Origin: an uncultured Jeotgalicoccus sp.
GTDB taxonomy: Bacteria; Bacillota; Bacilli; Staphylococcales; Salinicoccaceae
NCBI GenBank assembly: GCA_947631305.1
Contig: CANRKV010000106.1
Coordinates: 1-5,756, forward strand
Length of the DNA: 5,756 nucleotides
Direction: 5' to 3'
Shown: positions 1 through 4,599 of the stretch, piece after piece
How positions within the stretch are numbered: position 1 is the first letter of the stretch
Layout of the letters: every line of letters starts with the position of its first letter
The notes under the pieces: generated by a model
The model's input: only the letters and a program-made list of their open reading frames with translations
The model's database searches: none
What the model was told of the DNA's origin: nothing
Position numbers and translations under genes: made by a program

Positions 1-536
1 TTATGCACGTCAAATTGAGAGCCTTCTTTACGGTCCTCAAATGACTCACCATTATCTACCGAACGCATAATACCGCCGAGCTCAATGCCGGCAAGTACAA
101 ATGACTCATCCTGAGTACCGCTCGCCATATCTTTAACATGATGTGTATCGGGACGAGGCGGGAAACTCCACTCTGATTTAGACGGCAGGTCCTGCAGTGC
201 AGTCATTTCTGCCCATGTTTCACCATCATCATCCGAATAATGCAGTTCACTCGGTTCCGTTCCGACATATAAACGTTTTGAAACAGGACTGATATGAAGA
301 GACATTATTCTTTTCGGTAAGACATCCTGCCCAACAGCTTCAAAGGTCTCACCATTATTACGGCTTCTGAACAGCCCGTCATCAAAAGTTCCCACGTAAA
401 TCGTTTCGGCCAATTCATCAGCAGCCACTGCACGCACGTCATCATAACCGGTCTCTATCTCGTTAATCGACCAGTCCTGCTCTCGTCCTGAAACACTGAA
501 AATTTTAGATCCTGAAGTAAAATAAATTGAAGTCAT
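1..536 (-). CDS. BNR/Asp-box repeat beta-propeller protein (sialidase/VPS10-like), C-terminus beyond the window
   Basis: The first 178 codons are present; the frame is open to the left edge, so the C-terminus is missing. The start ATG is at 534-536, preceded by a strong AAGGAGG Shine-Dalgarno 7 nt upstream. Translation begins MTSIYFTSGSKIFSVSG and contains three Asp-box type motifs, SRNNGETF, SDDDGETW and SVDNGESF (pattern S-x-D/N-x-G-x-T/S-F/W). The strands leading into them, such as TIYVGTFDDGLF and RLYVGTEPSELHY, are typical blades of a BNR/VPS10-like propeller. The segment SEWSFPPRPDTHHVKDM is characteristic of bacterial proteins annotated as WD40/YVTN/BNR-like or glycosyl hydrolase. No signal peptide is visible, so the protein is probably cytoplasmic. 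True sialidase activity is not supported, because no catalytic set can be seen. The gene follows the DUF998 gene by 12 nt, and its ribosome binding site overlaps that gene's stop codon, so the two are probably cotranscribed and translationally coupled. Confidence 0.85.
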   Translation of the reverse strand, partial: MTSIYFTSGSKIFSVSGREQDWSINEIETGYDDVRAVAADELAETIYVGTFDDGLFRSRNNGETFEAVGQDVLPKRIMSLHISPVSKRLYVGTEPSELHYSDDDGETWAEMTALQDLPSKSEWSFPPRPDTHHVKDMASGTQDESFVLAGIELGGIMRSVDNGESFEDRKEGSQFDVH

Positions 537-548
537 TAATAGTCCTCC

Positions 549-1307
549 TTATTTAATCTCACATAAACCCTGTTTACGTTGAACTGATTTGTTCAGCAGC
601 ACGATTCCTGTAACAATCATCCACAGCCAGACTGAAGCATAAAGCATCCTCTGAATTAAGCCTCCCGGCAGCTCAGGAAACACTGGCTGTAAAAATATAA
701 ACAGCAGACTCAATAAATTAAGAGCCAGACAGAAATAAGTCCATTTTGACAGTTTCGGCATTGTACTTTTAATTGCCCGTCCAATAATAATTAAAGCAGG
801 TATTTGCACAAACATTCCCGGCAATGAAGCAAATGTGTGTACTAAAAAGTTTATATCAGCTGGGAAGATTCCCGAAATGCTGTAACTGATACCGAAAATA
901 ACGAGCAGTACAGTCGCTGTTTTTGTTTTCATGTTATCCGGCCAAAATCGATGAAGAAAAATGGCACCGGTAAAAACTGCTATGCCAGTTAGAGTAAACG
1001 TCCAATTCATCGCCGGATGAGCCGGTGAACAAATTTCATAAGCAGCGAGCTCATACGTATCTATTCCACATATAGTTACACCTAAATCACTCATCGGCTG
1101 TTTCAAGAAATTATACGGTACAGTACTTGTTCTGATCACAATGAATTCAACGATAAAATACAGGCTTAATGCAATCCAGGACAGTGCGCCGATAGTTTTT
1201 GTGAAATCATATTTATCTTTTAATACTAATGCTGTAATTAAAAGCGTTACAGTCAATATACCCATAAATAAGTATGTCACAATCATTACCCCCTTACTTT
1301 TATTCAT
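549..1307 (-). CDS. DUF998-type integral membrane protein
   Basis: 252 residues with about seven hydrophobic segments (roughly 7-29, 39-60, 103-121, 128-150, 155-175, 189-209, 218-240). The motif QPMSDLGVTICG after the second helix, a following NWTFTLTG segment and GISYSISGIFPAD in the middle match the pattern I associate with DUF998 proteins. These are small bacterial membrane proteins of unknown function, sometimes described as hypothetical transmembrane sensors. Function cannot be assigned. The chosen ATG at 1305-1307 has a modest GGTGA site 4 nt upstream. An internal ATG at residue 8 sits just behind AAGGGGG, but with only about 2 nt spacing, so it is less likely. The stop TAA (549-551) overlaps the ribosome binding site of the next gene, suggesting a two-gene operon. 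A terminator lies just upstream, so this gene probably uses its own promoter (TATAAT at 1338-1343). Confidence 0.82.
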   Translation of the reverse strand: MNKSKGVMIVTYLFMGILTVTLLITALVLKDKYDFTKTIGALSWIALSLYFIVEFIVIRTSTVPYNFLKQPMSDLGVTICGIDTYELAAYEICSPAHPAMNWTFTLTGIAVFTGAIFLHRFWPDNMKTKTATVLLVIFGISYSISGIFPADINFLVHTFASLPGMFVQIPALIIIGRAIKSTMPKLSKWTYFCLALNLLSLLFIFLQPVFPELPGGLIQRMLYASVWLWMIVTGIVLLNKSVQRKQGLCEIK

Positions 1308-1337
1308 GTTTCACCTACAAAGCTGAACACTGTTTCT

Positions 1338-1343
1338 ATTATA
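1338..1343 (-). promoter_or_regulatory. Candidate -10 box for the DUF998 gene, inside the preceding terminator's U tract
   Basis: On the minus strand the T-rich tail of the terminator reads TATTTTTATAATAG, which contains a perfect TATAAT. It lies about 30 nt upstream of the DUF998 start codon. No good -35 hexamer is present at 16-18 nt; the best fit is AAATTC inside the hairpin. This is a tentative call based on the -10 match and on the need for a start site downstream of the terminator. Confidence 0.35.
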
Positions 1344-1384
1344 AAAATACCTCTAACACTGAATTTGGACTTCAATGTTAGAGG
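1341..1384 (-). terminator. Rho-independent terminator of the lincosamide nucleotidyltransferase gene
   Basis: CCTCTAACA (1350-1358) pairs with TGTTAGAGG (1376-1384). After one mismatch, TGAA (1360-1363) pairs with TTCA (1371-1374) around a 7-nt loop. Read on the minus strand, the stem is followed directly by TATTTTTAT, a U-rich tail. The stem begins about 20 nt after the nucleotidyltransferase stop codon. The plus-strand side has no T tract, so the terminator works for minus-strand transcription only. Confidence 0.85.
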
Positions 1385-1404
1385 CATGGCAGTTCTATAC
1401 TTTA

Positions 1405-2202
1405 TTATATTTTCGCACTGTACAAATGCAGTTTATTAATTATTTCAGTGTAAACTTCAGAATTTTCTTGTTCATCATTAAATTTCTCAAGAAAATTAAG
1501 TGCATTTTTATAAGCTTTCTCCAATGTACTCTTTTCAAGTACACTCGTAACCGAAGCATATATTTCGTAACTATCTGAACTGATTTCTTCTTCAAGCTGC
1601 TTCGTCTGATTCACCCAATGCTCAGTGCTGTTTTCTTTGATTCTGATAAGCTGTGCAGTATATTTCTGAATCTCGCTAAGCATAGCGAGAGACCGCGCAA
1701 GTTCACCGCGTTTCAATACATTAATCCCTAACAGCCAGGTATTAATCAAGTTATTAATCACCATGCTGATATTCTCTTCAGTATTTCTCTCTGCAGCTGT
1801 ACCGCCGATATAATCCAGCAGTGAGCTCAGTTTATCTGTCGAATCGTACAGGTACATCGCTTCAGGGTTCGGGAAATAACCGACAAATTTAAATTCTTTG
1901 ATGATATCGATTTGAGATACCGGCAGGAAATGAAACTCCGCACGTATCAAGTTTTCAAAAATAGCGACTTCAGTCCCGTACTCATTTTTAAACATTAACC
2001 CGATTGGATAAATTTCAGATACCCAGCTTCTGGACACAAAACTTTCTGCTTCATCTTCTTCCAGAAAAATATAAAACTCAACGTCCGAATACCGGTCACC
2101 TTCACCATTAGTAAATGAGCCGTACATCATACCTGCTGCGATTCTTTTATCTTCTTTACTTTTAATTTTCACTTTTTCAATAATCTGTTCTTGAAATAAC
2201 AT
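1405..2202 (-). CDS. lnu: Lincosamide nucleotidyltransferase, Lnu(B)/LinB type
   Basis: 265 residues, about the length of Lnu(B)/LinB (267). The N-terminal nucleotidyltransferase domain carries MMYGSFTNGEGDRYSDVEF (residues 25-43). GS at 28-29 is the nucleotide-binding signature, and D40 and E42 are the expected metal ligands. KNEYGTEVAIF (72-82) and NLIRAEFHFL (84-93) also match LinB closely, including the acidic E89. The C-terminal half is helical (for example GINVLKRGELARSLAMLSEIQK), as in the LinB helical domain. Lnu(B) enzymes transfer AMP from ATP to a hydroxyl of lincomycin and clindamycin and so inactivate them in the cytoplasm. The resemblance covers the whole length but is not identity, so this is a divergent homologue whose substrate remains to be shown. 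The start ATG (2200-2202) has AGGAGA 6 nt upstream. That site is partly inside a hairpin preceded by a leader ORF, which suggests drug-inducible translation. Transcription ends at the terminator at 1341-1384. The gene appears intact. Confidence 0.88.
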   Translation of the reverse strand: MLFQEQIIEKVKIKSKEDKRIAAGMMYGSFTNGEGDRYSDVEFYIFLEEDEAESFVSRSWVSEIYPIGLMFKNEYGTEVAIFENLIRAEFHFLPVSQIDIIKEFKFVGYFPNPEAMYLYDSTDKLSSLLDYIGGTAAERNTEENISMVINNLINTWLLGINVLKRGELARSLAMLSEIQKYTAQLIRIKENSTEHWVNQTKQLEEEISSDSYEIYASVTSVLEKSTLEKAYKNALNFLEKFNDEQENSEVYTEIINKLHLYSAKI

Positions 2203-2208
2203 ATATAT

Positions 2209-2240
2209 TCTCCTAATCTTATTTTTTTATTTAGATTAGG
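2209..2240 (-). promoter_or_regulatory. Hairpin touching the nucleotidyltransferase ribosome binding site: probable translational attenuator
   Basis: On the minus strand CCTAATCT (2240-2233) is a perfect 8-bp complement of AGATTAGG (2219-2212), separated by a 13-nt A-rich loop. The right arm contains the AGG of the AGGAGA Shine-Dalgarno (2214-2209) that serves the nucleotidyltransferase. The left arm is made of the last codons and stop codon of the upstream leader ORF. No U tract follows the stem, so it is unlikely to terminate transcription. The layout suits control of translation: the site is masked when the hairpin forms and freed when a ribosome occupies the left arm. The stem is only moderately strong, so basal leakage is likely. 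A DNA operator for a repressor is the main alternative. Confidence 0.6.
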
Positions 2241-2272
2241 TTATTATTTACTACAAAACACGATACACACAT
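2231..2272 (-). CDS. 13-residue leader peptide upstream of the nucleotidyltransferase gene
   Basis: The short ORF ATG...TAA encodes MCVSCFVVNNNLI. It has its own ribosome binding site, AGAGGA (2284-2279), with an ideal 6-nt spacing, and lies 28 nt ahead of the nucleotidyltransferase start. An in-frame ATG at 2288-2290 would give a 19-residue version (MKRGLI added) but lacks a ribosome binding site. The peptide resembles the ErmA leader, which begins MCTSIAVVE and stalls ribosomes with macrolides when Val8 is in the P site. M1, C2, S4, V7 and V8 are shared, and the FVV segment also recalls the IFVI stall motif of the ErmC leader. If a ribosome stalled at codon 8 (2251-2249), its leading edge would reach about 2235 and cover most of the left arm of the downstream hairpin. 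Expression and stalling are inferred, not shown. Confidence 0.6.
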   Translation of the reverse strand: MCVSCFVVNNNLI

Positions 2273-2313
2273 AATTAATCCTCTTTTCATGTAACTATTA
2301 AATTATCTCTTTA

Positions 2314-2343
2314 AATATACAGCAGTCTCGCCCGCACTTTCAA
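2314..2343 (-). promoter_or_regulatory. Candidate sigma-A promoter for the leader ORF and nucleotidyltransferase gene
   Basis: On the minus strand TTGAAA (2343-2338) and TATATT (2319-2314) are separated by 18 nt. Transcription would start near 2307, giving about 35 nt before the leader ORF and leaving both leader and hairpin in the transcript. The spacer is markedly GC-rich compared with its surroundings. No terminator is visible after the pentapeptide gene, so read-through from upstream is also possible. Confidence 0.5.
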
Positions 2344-2362
2344 CCGTGTGCTTATTATTTCT

Positions 2363-3001
2363 CTAACTATCCTTCACTACAAGTCCCATCAATGCTGCCA
2401 TCTGAATCGCCTGCACACTGGAAACGATACAGCCTTCCAGATCTTCACGCTTAATGCTTAATGACTCAAAATGGGATGAGCTGATATCAATACCTTTAAG
2501 CGGTGTATCGACAAATCTTGCTTCAGTCAGATCACAATTTTCAAAGCCAATATTTTTAAATTTATTATTAAAGAAATCTGCTGTAACCATTCTCGTATTT
2601 TCAAACAATACATTCTCAAGTTTAGATTCACTTATCCCCGATAGATTTAACAGTGACTCAAAAAATTTAACGTTTTTAATTCTGGACTCATCAAAACTGA
2701 CACCAATCATTTTGCAGTTAACAAACTCAACATTATGTATAGAAGCACCTAAAAATACTGTGTTTGAAAAGTCACAGTTAACAAATCGTGTATCTGTTAA
2801 ATCTGCATTATCAAATTCATTATTCGATAAATTACTGTTCTTAATTACAGAGTTATAGGAGATCAATCTTCCGAGATCAGTATCACGAAACTCAGCATCG
2901 TTAATCTCAATACCATCAAATATCTGATCCTCATCTTCTATAATGGACTCATAAGAAACAACTTCCAGTTCAGATGCTATTTTCAGTGGTTTTAATTTCA
3001 T
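2363..3001 (-). CDS. Pentapeptide-repeat protein (right-handed quadrilateral beta-helix)
   Basis: 212 residues from the preferred ATG at 2999-3001, which has GAGGA 7 nt upstream. An ATG seven codons earlier (3022) gives 219 residues, but lacks a Shine-Dalgarno and would rely on coupling to the preceding gene 6 nt away. From about residue 29 the protein runs as some 33 consecutive pentapeptides in one unbroken register, with L/F/I/M at nearly every fifth position (NDAEF, RDTDL, DNADL, TDTRF, VNCDF, VTADF, ENCDL, TEARF). It ends in a short tail, SSVQAIQMAALMGLVVKDS, of the kind that closes many Firmicute pentapeptide proteins and may mediate dimerisation. The family includes DNA-gyrase protectors (Qnr, MfpA), but fold alone does not prove that role. 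There is no signal peptide, so the protein is probably cytoplasmic. The gene follows the acetyltransferase gene closely and is likely cotranscribed with it. Confidence 0.88.
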   Translation of the reverse strand: MKLKPLKIASELEVVSYESIIEDEDQIFDGIEINDAEFRDTDLGRLISYNSVIKNSNLSNNEFDNADLTDTRFVNCDFSNTVFLGASIHNVEFVNCKMIGVSFDESRIKNVKFFESLLNLSGISESKLENVLFENTRMVTADFFNNKFKNIGFENCDLTEARFVDTPLKGIDISSSHFESLSIKREDLEGCIVSSVQAIQMAALMGLVVKDS

Positions 3002-3028
3002 TTTTAATTCCTCACTATTCATTTATTC

Positions 3029-3613
3029 TTAAATTTTATCTTCCAAATTACTCATAAATTTCGCAGGATTCCCCGCAACAATTGTGTTGGCCGGAACATC
3101 TTTTGTAACGACTGAACCAGCTGCGACAACTGAGTTTTCTCCTATCGTAATTCCCGGGAGAATTGTTGCGTTCGAACCAATCCATGAATTTGTCTCAAGT
3201 ACAATCGGTTTTAAGAACATCGTCCCTCTGTTTTTTGGATCATAGTCGTGATTAATCGTTGCAAGTACAACATTGTGGCCGATTAAACTGCCATCTCCAA
3301 TTGTAATCCCGCCCTGATCCTGAAAGCGGCATCCGGAGTTAATGAACACATTCTTACCAATCTTTATATTCTTACCAAAGTCAGCGGTAAACGGCACAAA
3401 TAGAGAAAAGCTCTCATCAATTTCATGTCCGGTAATACCTGACATATAGTTCCTGATTTCTTCATCAGTGTACACACCGTTATTCATTTCCGCGCACAGT
3501 TTTCTGGTCTCAGCAGAAACTTCTCTCATTGCTGCATTCTCTTCTGAGCCAGCCTTAAGCACTCCATCCTTTTTCATATTTAATAATAGTGTATTGATTT
3601 CCAAAATCATCAT
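3029..3613 (-). CDS. Maltose/galactoside-type sugar O-acetyltransferase (left-handed beta-helix, hexapeptide repeats)
   Basis: 194 residues, close to the usual 180-200 for Maa/LacA/NodL enzymes, which move acetyl from acetyl-CoA to a sugar hydroxyl in the cytoplasm. The N-terminal helical region (KAGSEENAAMREVSAETRKLCAEMN) corresponds to the Maa-type capping domain. Hexapeptide-repeat turns start near residue 79 (FGKNIKIGKNVFINSGC, ITIGDGSLIG, VVLATINHD) and resume at WIGSNATILPGITIGENSVVAAGSVVTKDVPANTIVAGNPAK, the typical family ending. H122 in INHDYDPKNRG is the likely catalytic histidine. The natural acceptor cannot be told; several family members act mainly in detoxification or on broad sugars. 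Two tandem ATGs (3613 and 3610) follow GGAG. The second has the better, though still short, spacing, so the true start may be 3610. The gene heads a likely two-gene unit with the pentapeptide protein and has its own promoter. Confidence 0.88.
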   Translation of the reverse strand: MMILEINTLLLNMKKDGVLKAGSEENAAMREVSAETRKLCAEMNNGVYTDEEIRNYMSGITGHEIDESFSLFVPFTADFGKNIKIGKNVFINSGCRFQDQGGITIGDGSLIGHNVVLATINHDYDPKNRGTMFLKPIVLETNSWIGSNATILPGITIGENSVVAAGSVVTKDVPANTIVAGNPAKFMSNLEDKI

Positions 3614-3657
3614 CTCCAGCTTTAATATTAATAATATTTATATACCCTGTTCTTAAA

Positions 3658-3686
3658 TATAAATGCTGAAGCACACTTTAGGTCAA
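3658..3686 (-). promoter_or_regulatory. Candidate sigma-A promoter for the acetyltransferase-pentapeptide unit
   Basis: On the minus strand TTGACC (3686-3681) is followed after 17 nt by TTTATA (3663-3658). An overlapping TATATT would give a 19-nt spacer. It lies just past the U tract of the preceding terminator and about 45 nt before the acetyltransferase start, as expected for a fresh start of transcription. Confidence 0.55.
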
Positions 3687-3721
3687 TAAAAAACCAGCTT
3701 CCTCATACTCAGGAAACTGGT
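3687..3721 (-). terminator. Rho-independent terminator after the tandem membrane-protein genes
   Basis: ACCAG (3693-3697) pairs with CTGGT (3717-3721), and after one mismatch TTCCT (3699-3703) pairs with AGGAA (3711-3715) around a 7-nt loop. On the minus strand the stem is followed by TTTTTTATT. It begins 10 nt after the stop codon of the 3731-4114 gene and separates the peptidase/membrane-protein unit from the acetyltransferase unit. Confidence 0.88.
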
Positions 3722-3730
3722 CTGGTCAGA

Positions 3731-4114
3731 TTAAACTCCGTCTGTTCTTTTCTTAAAATTAAACTGGGAAAGCAGCGGTAATGCGACAACTAAAATCCAA
3801 AACTGCAGTTCTTGGATATTGAATGCATTCATCTTAGGCTCTCCAACTAAAACATTCATAGCTATAATTGCCGCCCAGACAGCACCCATTAAAAACAGCC
3901 ACTGTTTTCTGCTTTCTTTCCTCTCATCAACAGATTCACTTTCCTCTGGTTCACCTTTTTTCTTCTCAAAATAAGCACCAATAAAAATAATCATGATTGT
4001 CAGTATGATTGGTCCAAATTGAATATACCATGGAATTCTTGGATAAAAATCTGTAACAATCAATGTAAACAATGAGGCAGAACTTATTACTGTTATAAAT
4101 GTACTCTTAGACAC
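3731..4114 (-). CDS. Small four-helix membrane protein of unrecognised family, downstream copy of a tandem pair
   Basis: 127 residues, not recognised as a named family. It has four hydrophobic segments (about 6-21, 34-49, 73-90, 104-116) and a charged loop between the second and third helices (KKKGEPEESESVDERKESRK). It is clearly paralogous to the gene just upstream. Both have D22-F23, IPWYIQ at 27-32 followed by (F/Y)GPIIL, then MN-V/I-L/F-VG-E/S-P-K/R, FNI-x-E/D-L-x-FW, and V-x-V-A-L/I-P. The start is GTG (4112-4114) with AGGGTG 8 nt upstream. The same GGTGTTGTTA leader and GTG start occur in the paralogue, which supports the start and a duplication that included the ribosome binding site. 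The gene ends just before a strong terminator and is probably the last of a unit with the paralogue and the M42 peptidase. Function is unknown. Confidence 0.8.
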   Translation of the reverse strand: MSKSTFITVISSASLFTLIVTDFYPRIPWYIQFGPIILTIMIIFIGAYFEKKKGEPEESESVDERKESRKQWLFLMGAVWAAIIAMNVLVGEPKMNAFNIQELQFWILVVALPLLSQFNFKKRTDGV

Positions 4115-4123
4115 TTTAACAAC

Positions 4124-4155
4124 ACCCTATTTTATATTTAAAGGGTCATCACCCT
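4124..4155 (-). promoter_or_regulatory. Competing short hairpins upstream of the second paralogue
   Basis: In the 60-nt gap between the paralogues, minus-strand ACCCT (4146-4142) can pair with AGGGT upstream (4155-4151, 4-nt loop) or with AGGGT in the next gene's ribosome binding site (4128-4124, 13-nt loop). The first hairpin has no clear U tract. The stems are only 5 bp, so this may be chance; it is noted as a possible switch on translation of the second copy. Confidence 0.25.
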
Positions 4156-4174
4156 CTTGTGAATGGAAGTAACA

Positions 4175-4570
4175 TTAAGCTCTTTCACGTTTTTCTATAA
4201 TTCTAATATGGACTTTATTCAGAATCGGTATAGCTACAAGAAATACCCAAAAGCTTAAATCATATATATTAAATACTTCAGTCCGCGGTGATCCGACAAA
4301 GATATTCATGGATGCAATCAAAATCCATATGAACAATACAAGAGAAAATCGGAAAAGAGAACCAAATTTCGTTCCCTTAACAGTTTCTTTTTGCTCTGCT
4401 TCGTCTTCATCATCATCCATTTCCAATATAGCCACAATTACAGCAATACCACCGAATAGAATTATTGGGCCATACTGGATATACCATGGAATTTCAGTAA
4501 AGAAATCACTAATAATCCATATAATAAATGAGATATACACTGGCCCCATTAAAAATATGTTTTTAAGCAC
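4175..4570 (-). CDS. Small four-helix membrane protein of unrecognised family, upstream copy of a tandem pair
   Basis: 131 residues with four hydrophobic segments (about 5-24, 35-50, 75-93, 105-118) and a strongly acidic loop (MDDDEDEAEQKE, residues 51-62) between helices two and three. It shares with the next gene the IPWYIQ-x-GPIIL motif after the first helix, at exactly the same residue positions (27-38), and the SMNIFVG-SPR / FNIYDL-x-FW region around helices three and four. The start is GTG (4568-4570) with AAGGTG 8 nt upstream, matching the paralogue's start region. Only 29 nt separate it from the stop of the M42 peptidase gene and no terminator lies between, so the three genes probably form one transcript. 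The family is not recognised. Small paired multi-helix proteins of this kind can be immunity, stress or transporter accessory proteins, but nothing here decides this. Confidence 0.8.
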   Translation of the reverse strand: MLKNIFLMGPVYISFIIWIISDFFTEIPWYIQYGPIILFGGIAVIVAILEMDDDEDEAEQKETVKGTKFGSLFRFSLVLFIWILIASMNIFVGSPRTEVFNIYDLSFWVFLVAIPILNKVHIRIIEKRERA

Positions 4571-4599
4571 GATAACAACACCTTAATGAAATAATATTG

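Noticed and set aside
1141..1326. Plus-strand ORF of 61 codons opposite the start of the DUF998 gene
   Set aside because: It is antisense to a clear coding frame, has no convincing ribosome binding site and has no recognisable protein features.
1375..1578. Plus-strand ORF of 67 codons opposite the end of the nucleotidyltransferase gene
   Set aside because: It begins within the terminator stem, is antisense to a conserved gene and has a composition typical of a shadow frame.
2212..2240. The hairpin before the nucleotidyltransferase read as a rho-independent terminator of the pentapeptide gene
   Set aside because: On the minus strand the stem is followed by AGAATATATATG rather than a U tract, and the A-run is in the loop. 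A minus-strand terminator is therefore not supported.
2454..2858. Plus-strand ORF of 134 codons opposite the pentapeptide gene
   Set aside because: Its length comes from the repetitive codon structure of the pentapeptide repeats on the other strand; the translation has no family features.
3468..3656. Plus-strand ORF of 62 codons opposite the acetyltransferase N-terminus
   Set aside because: It is antisense to a conserved gene and runs into the promoter region; no ribosome binding site was seen.
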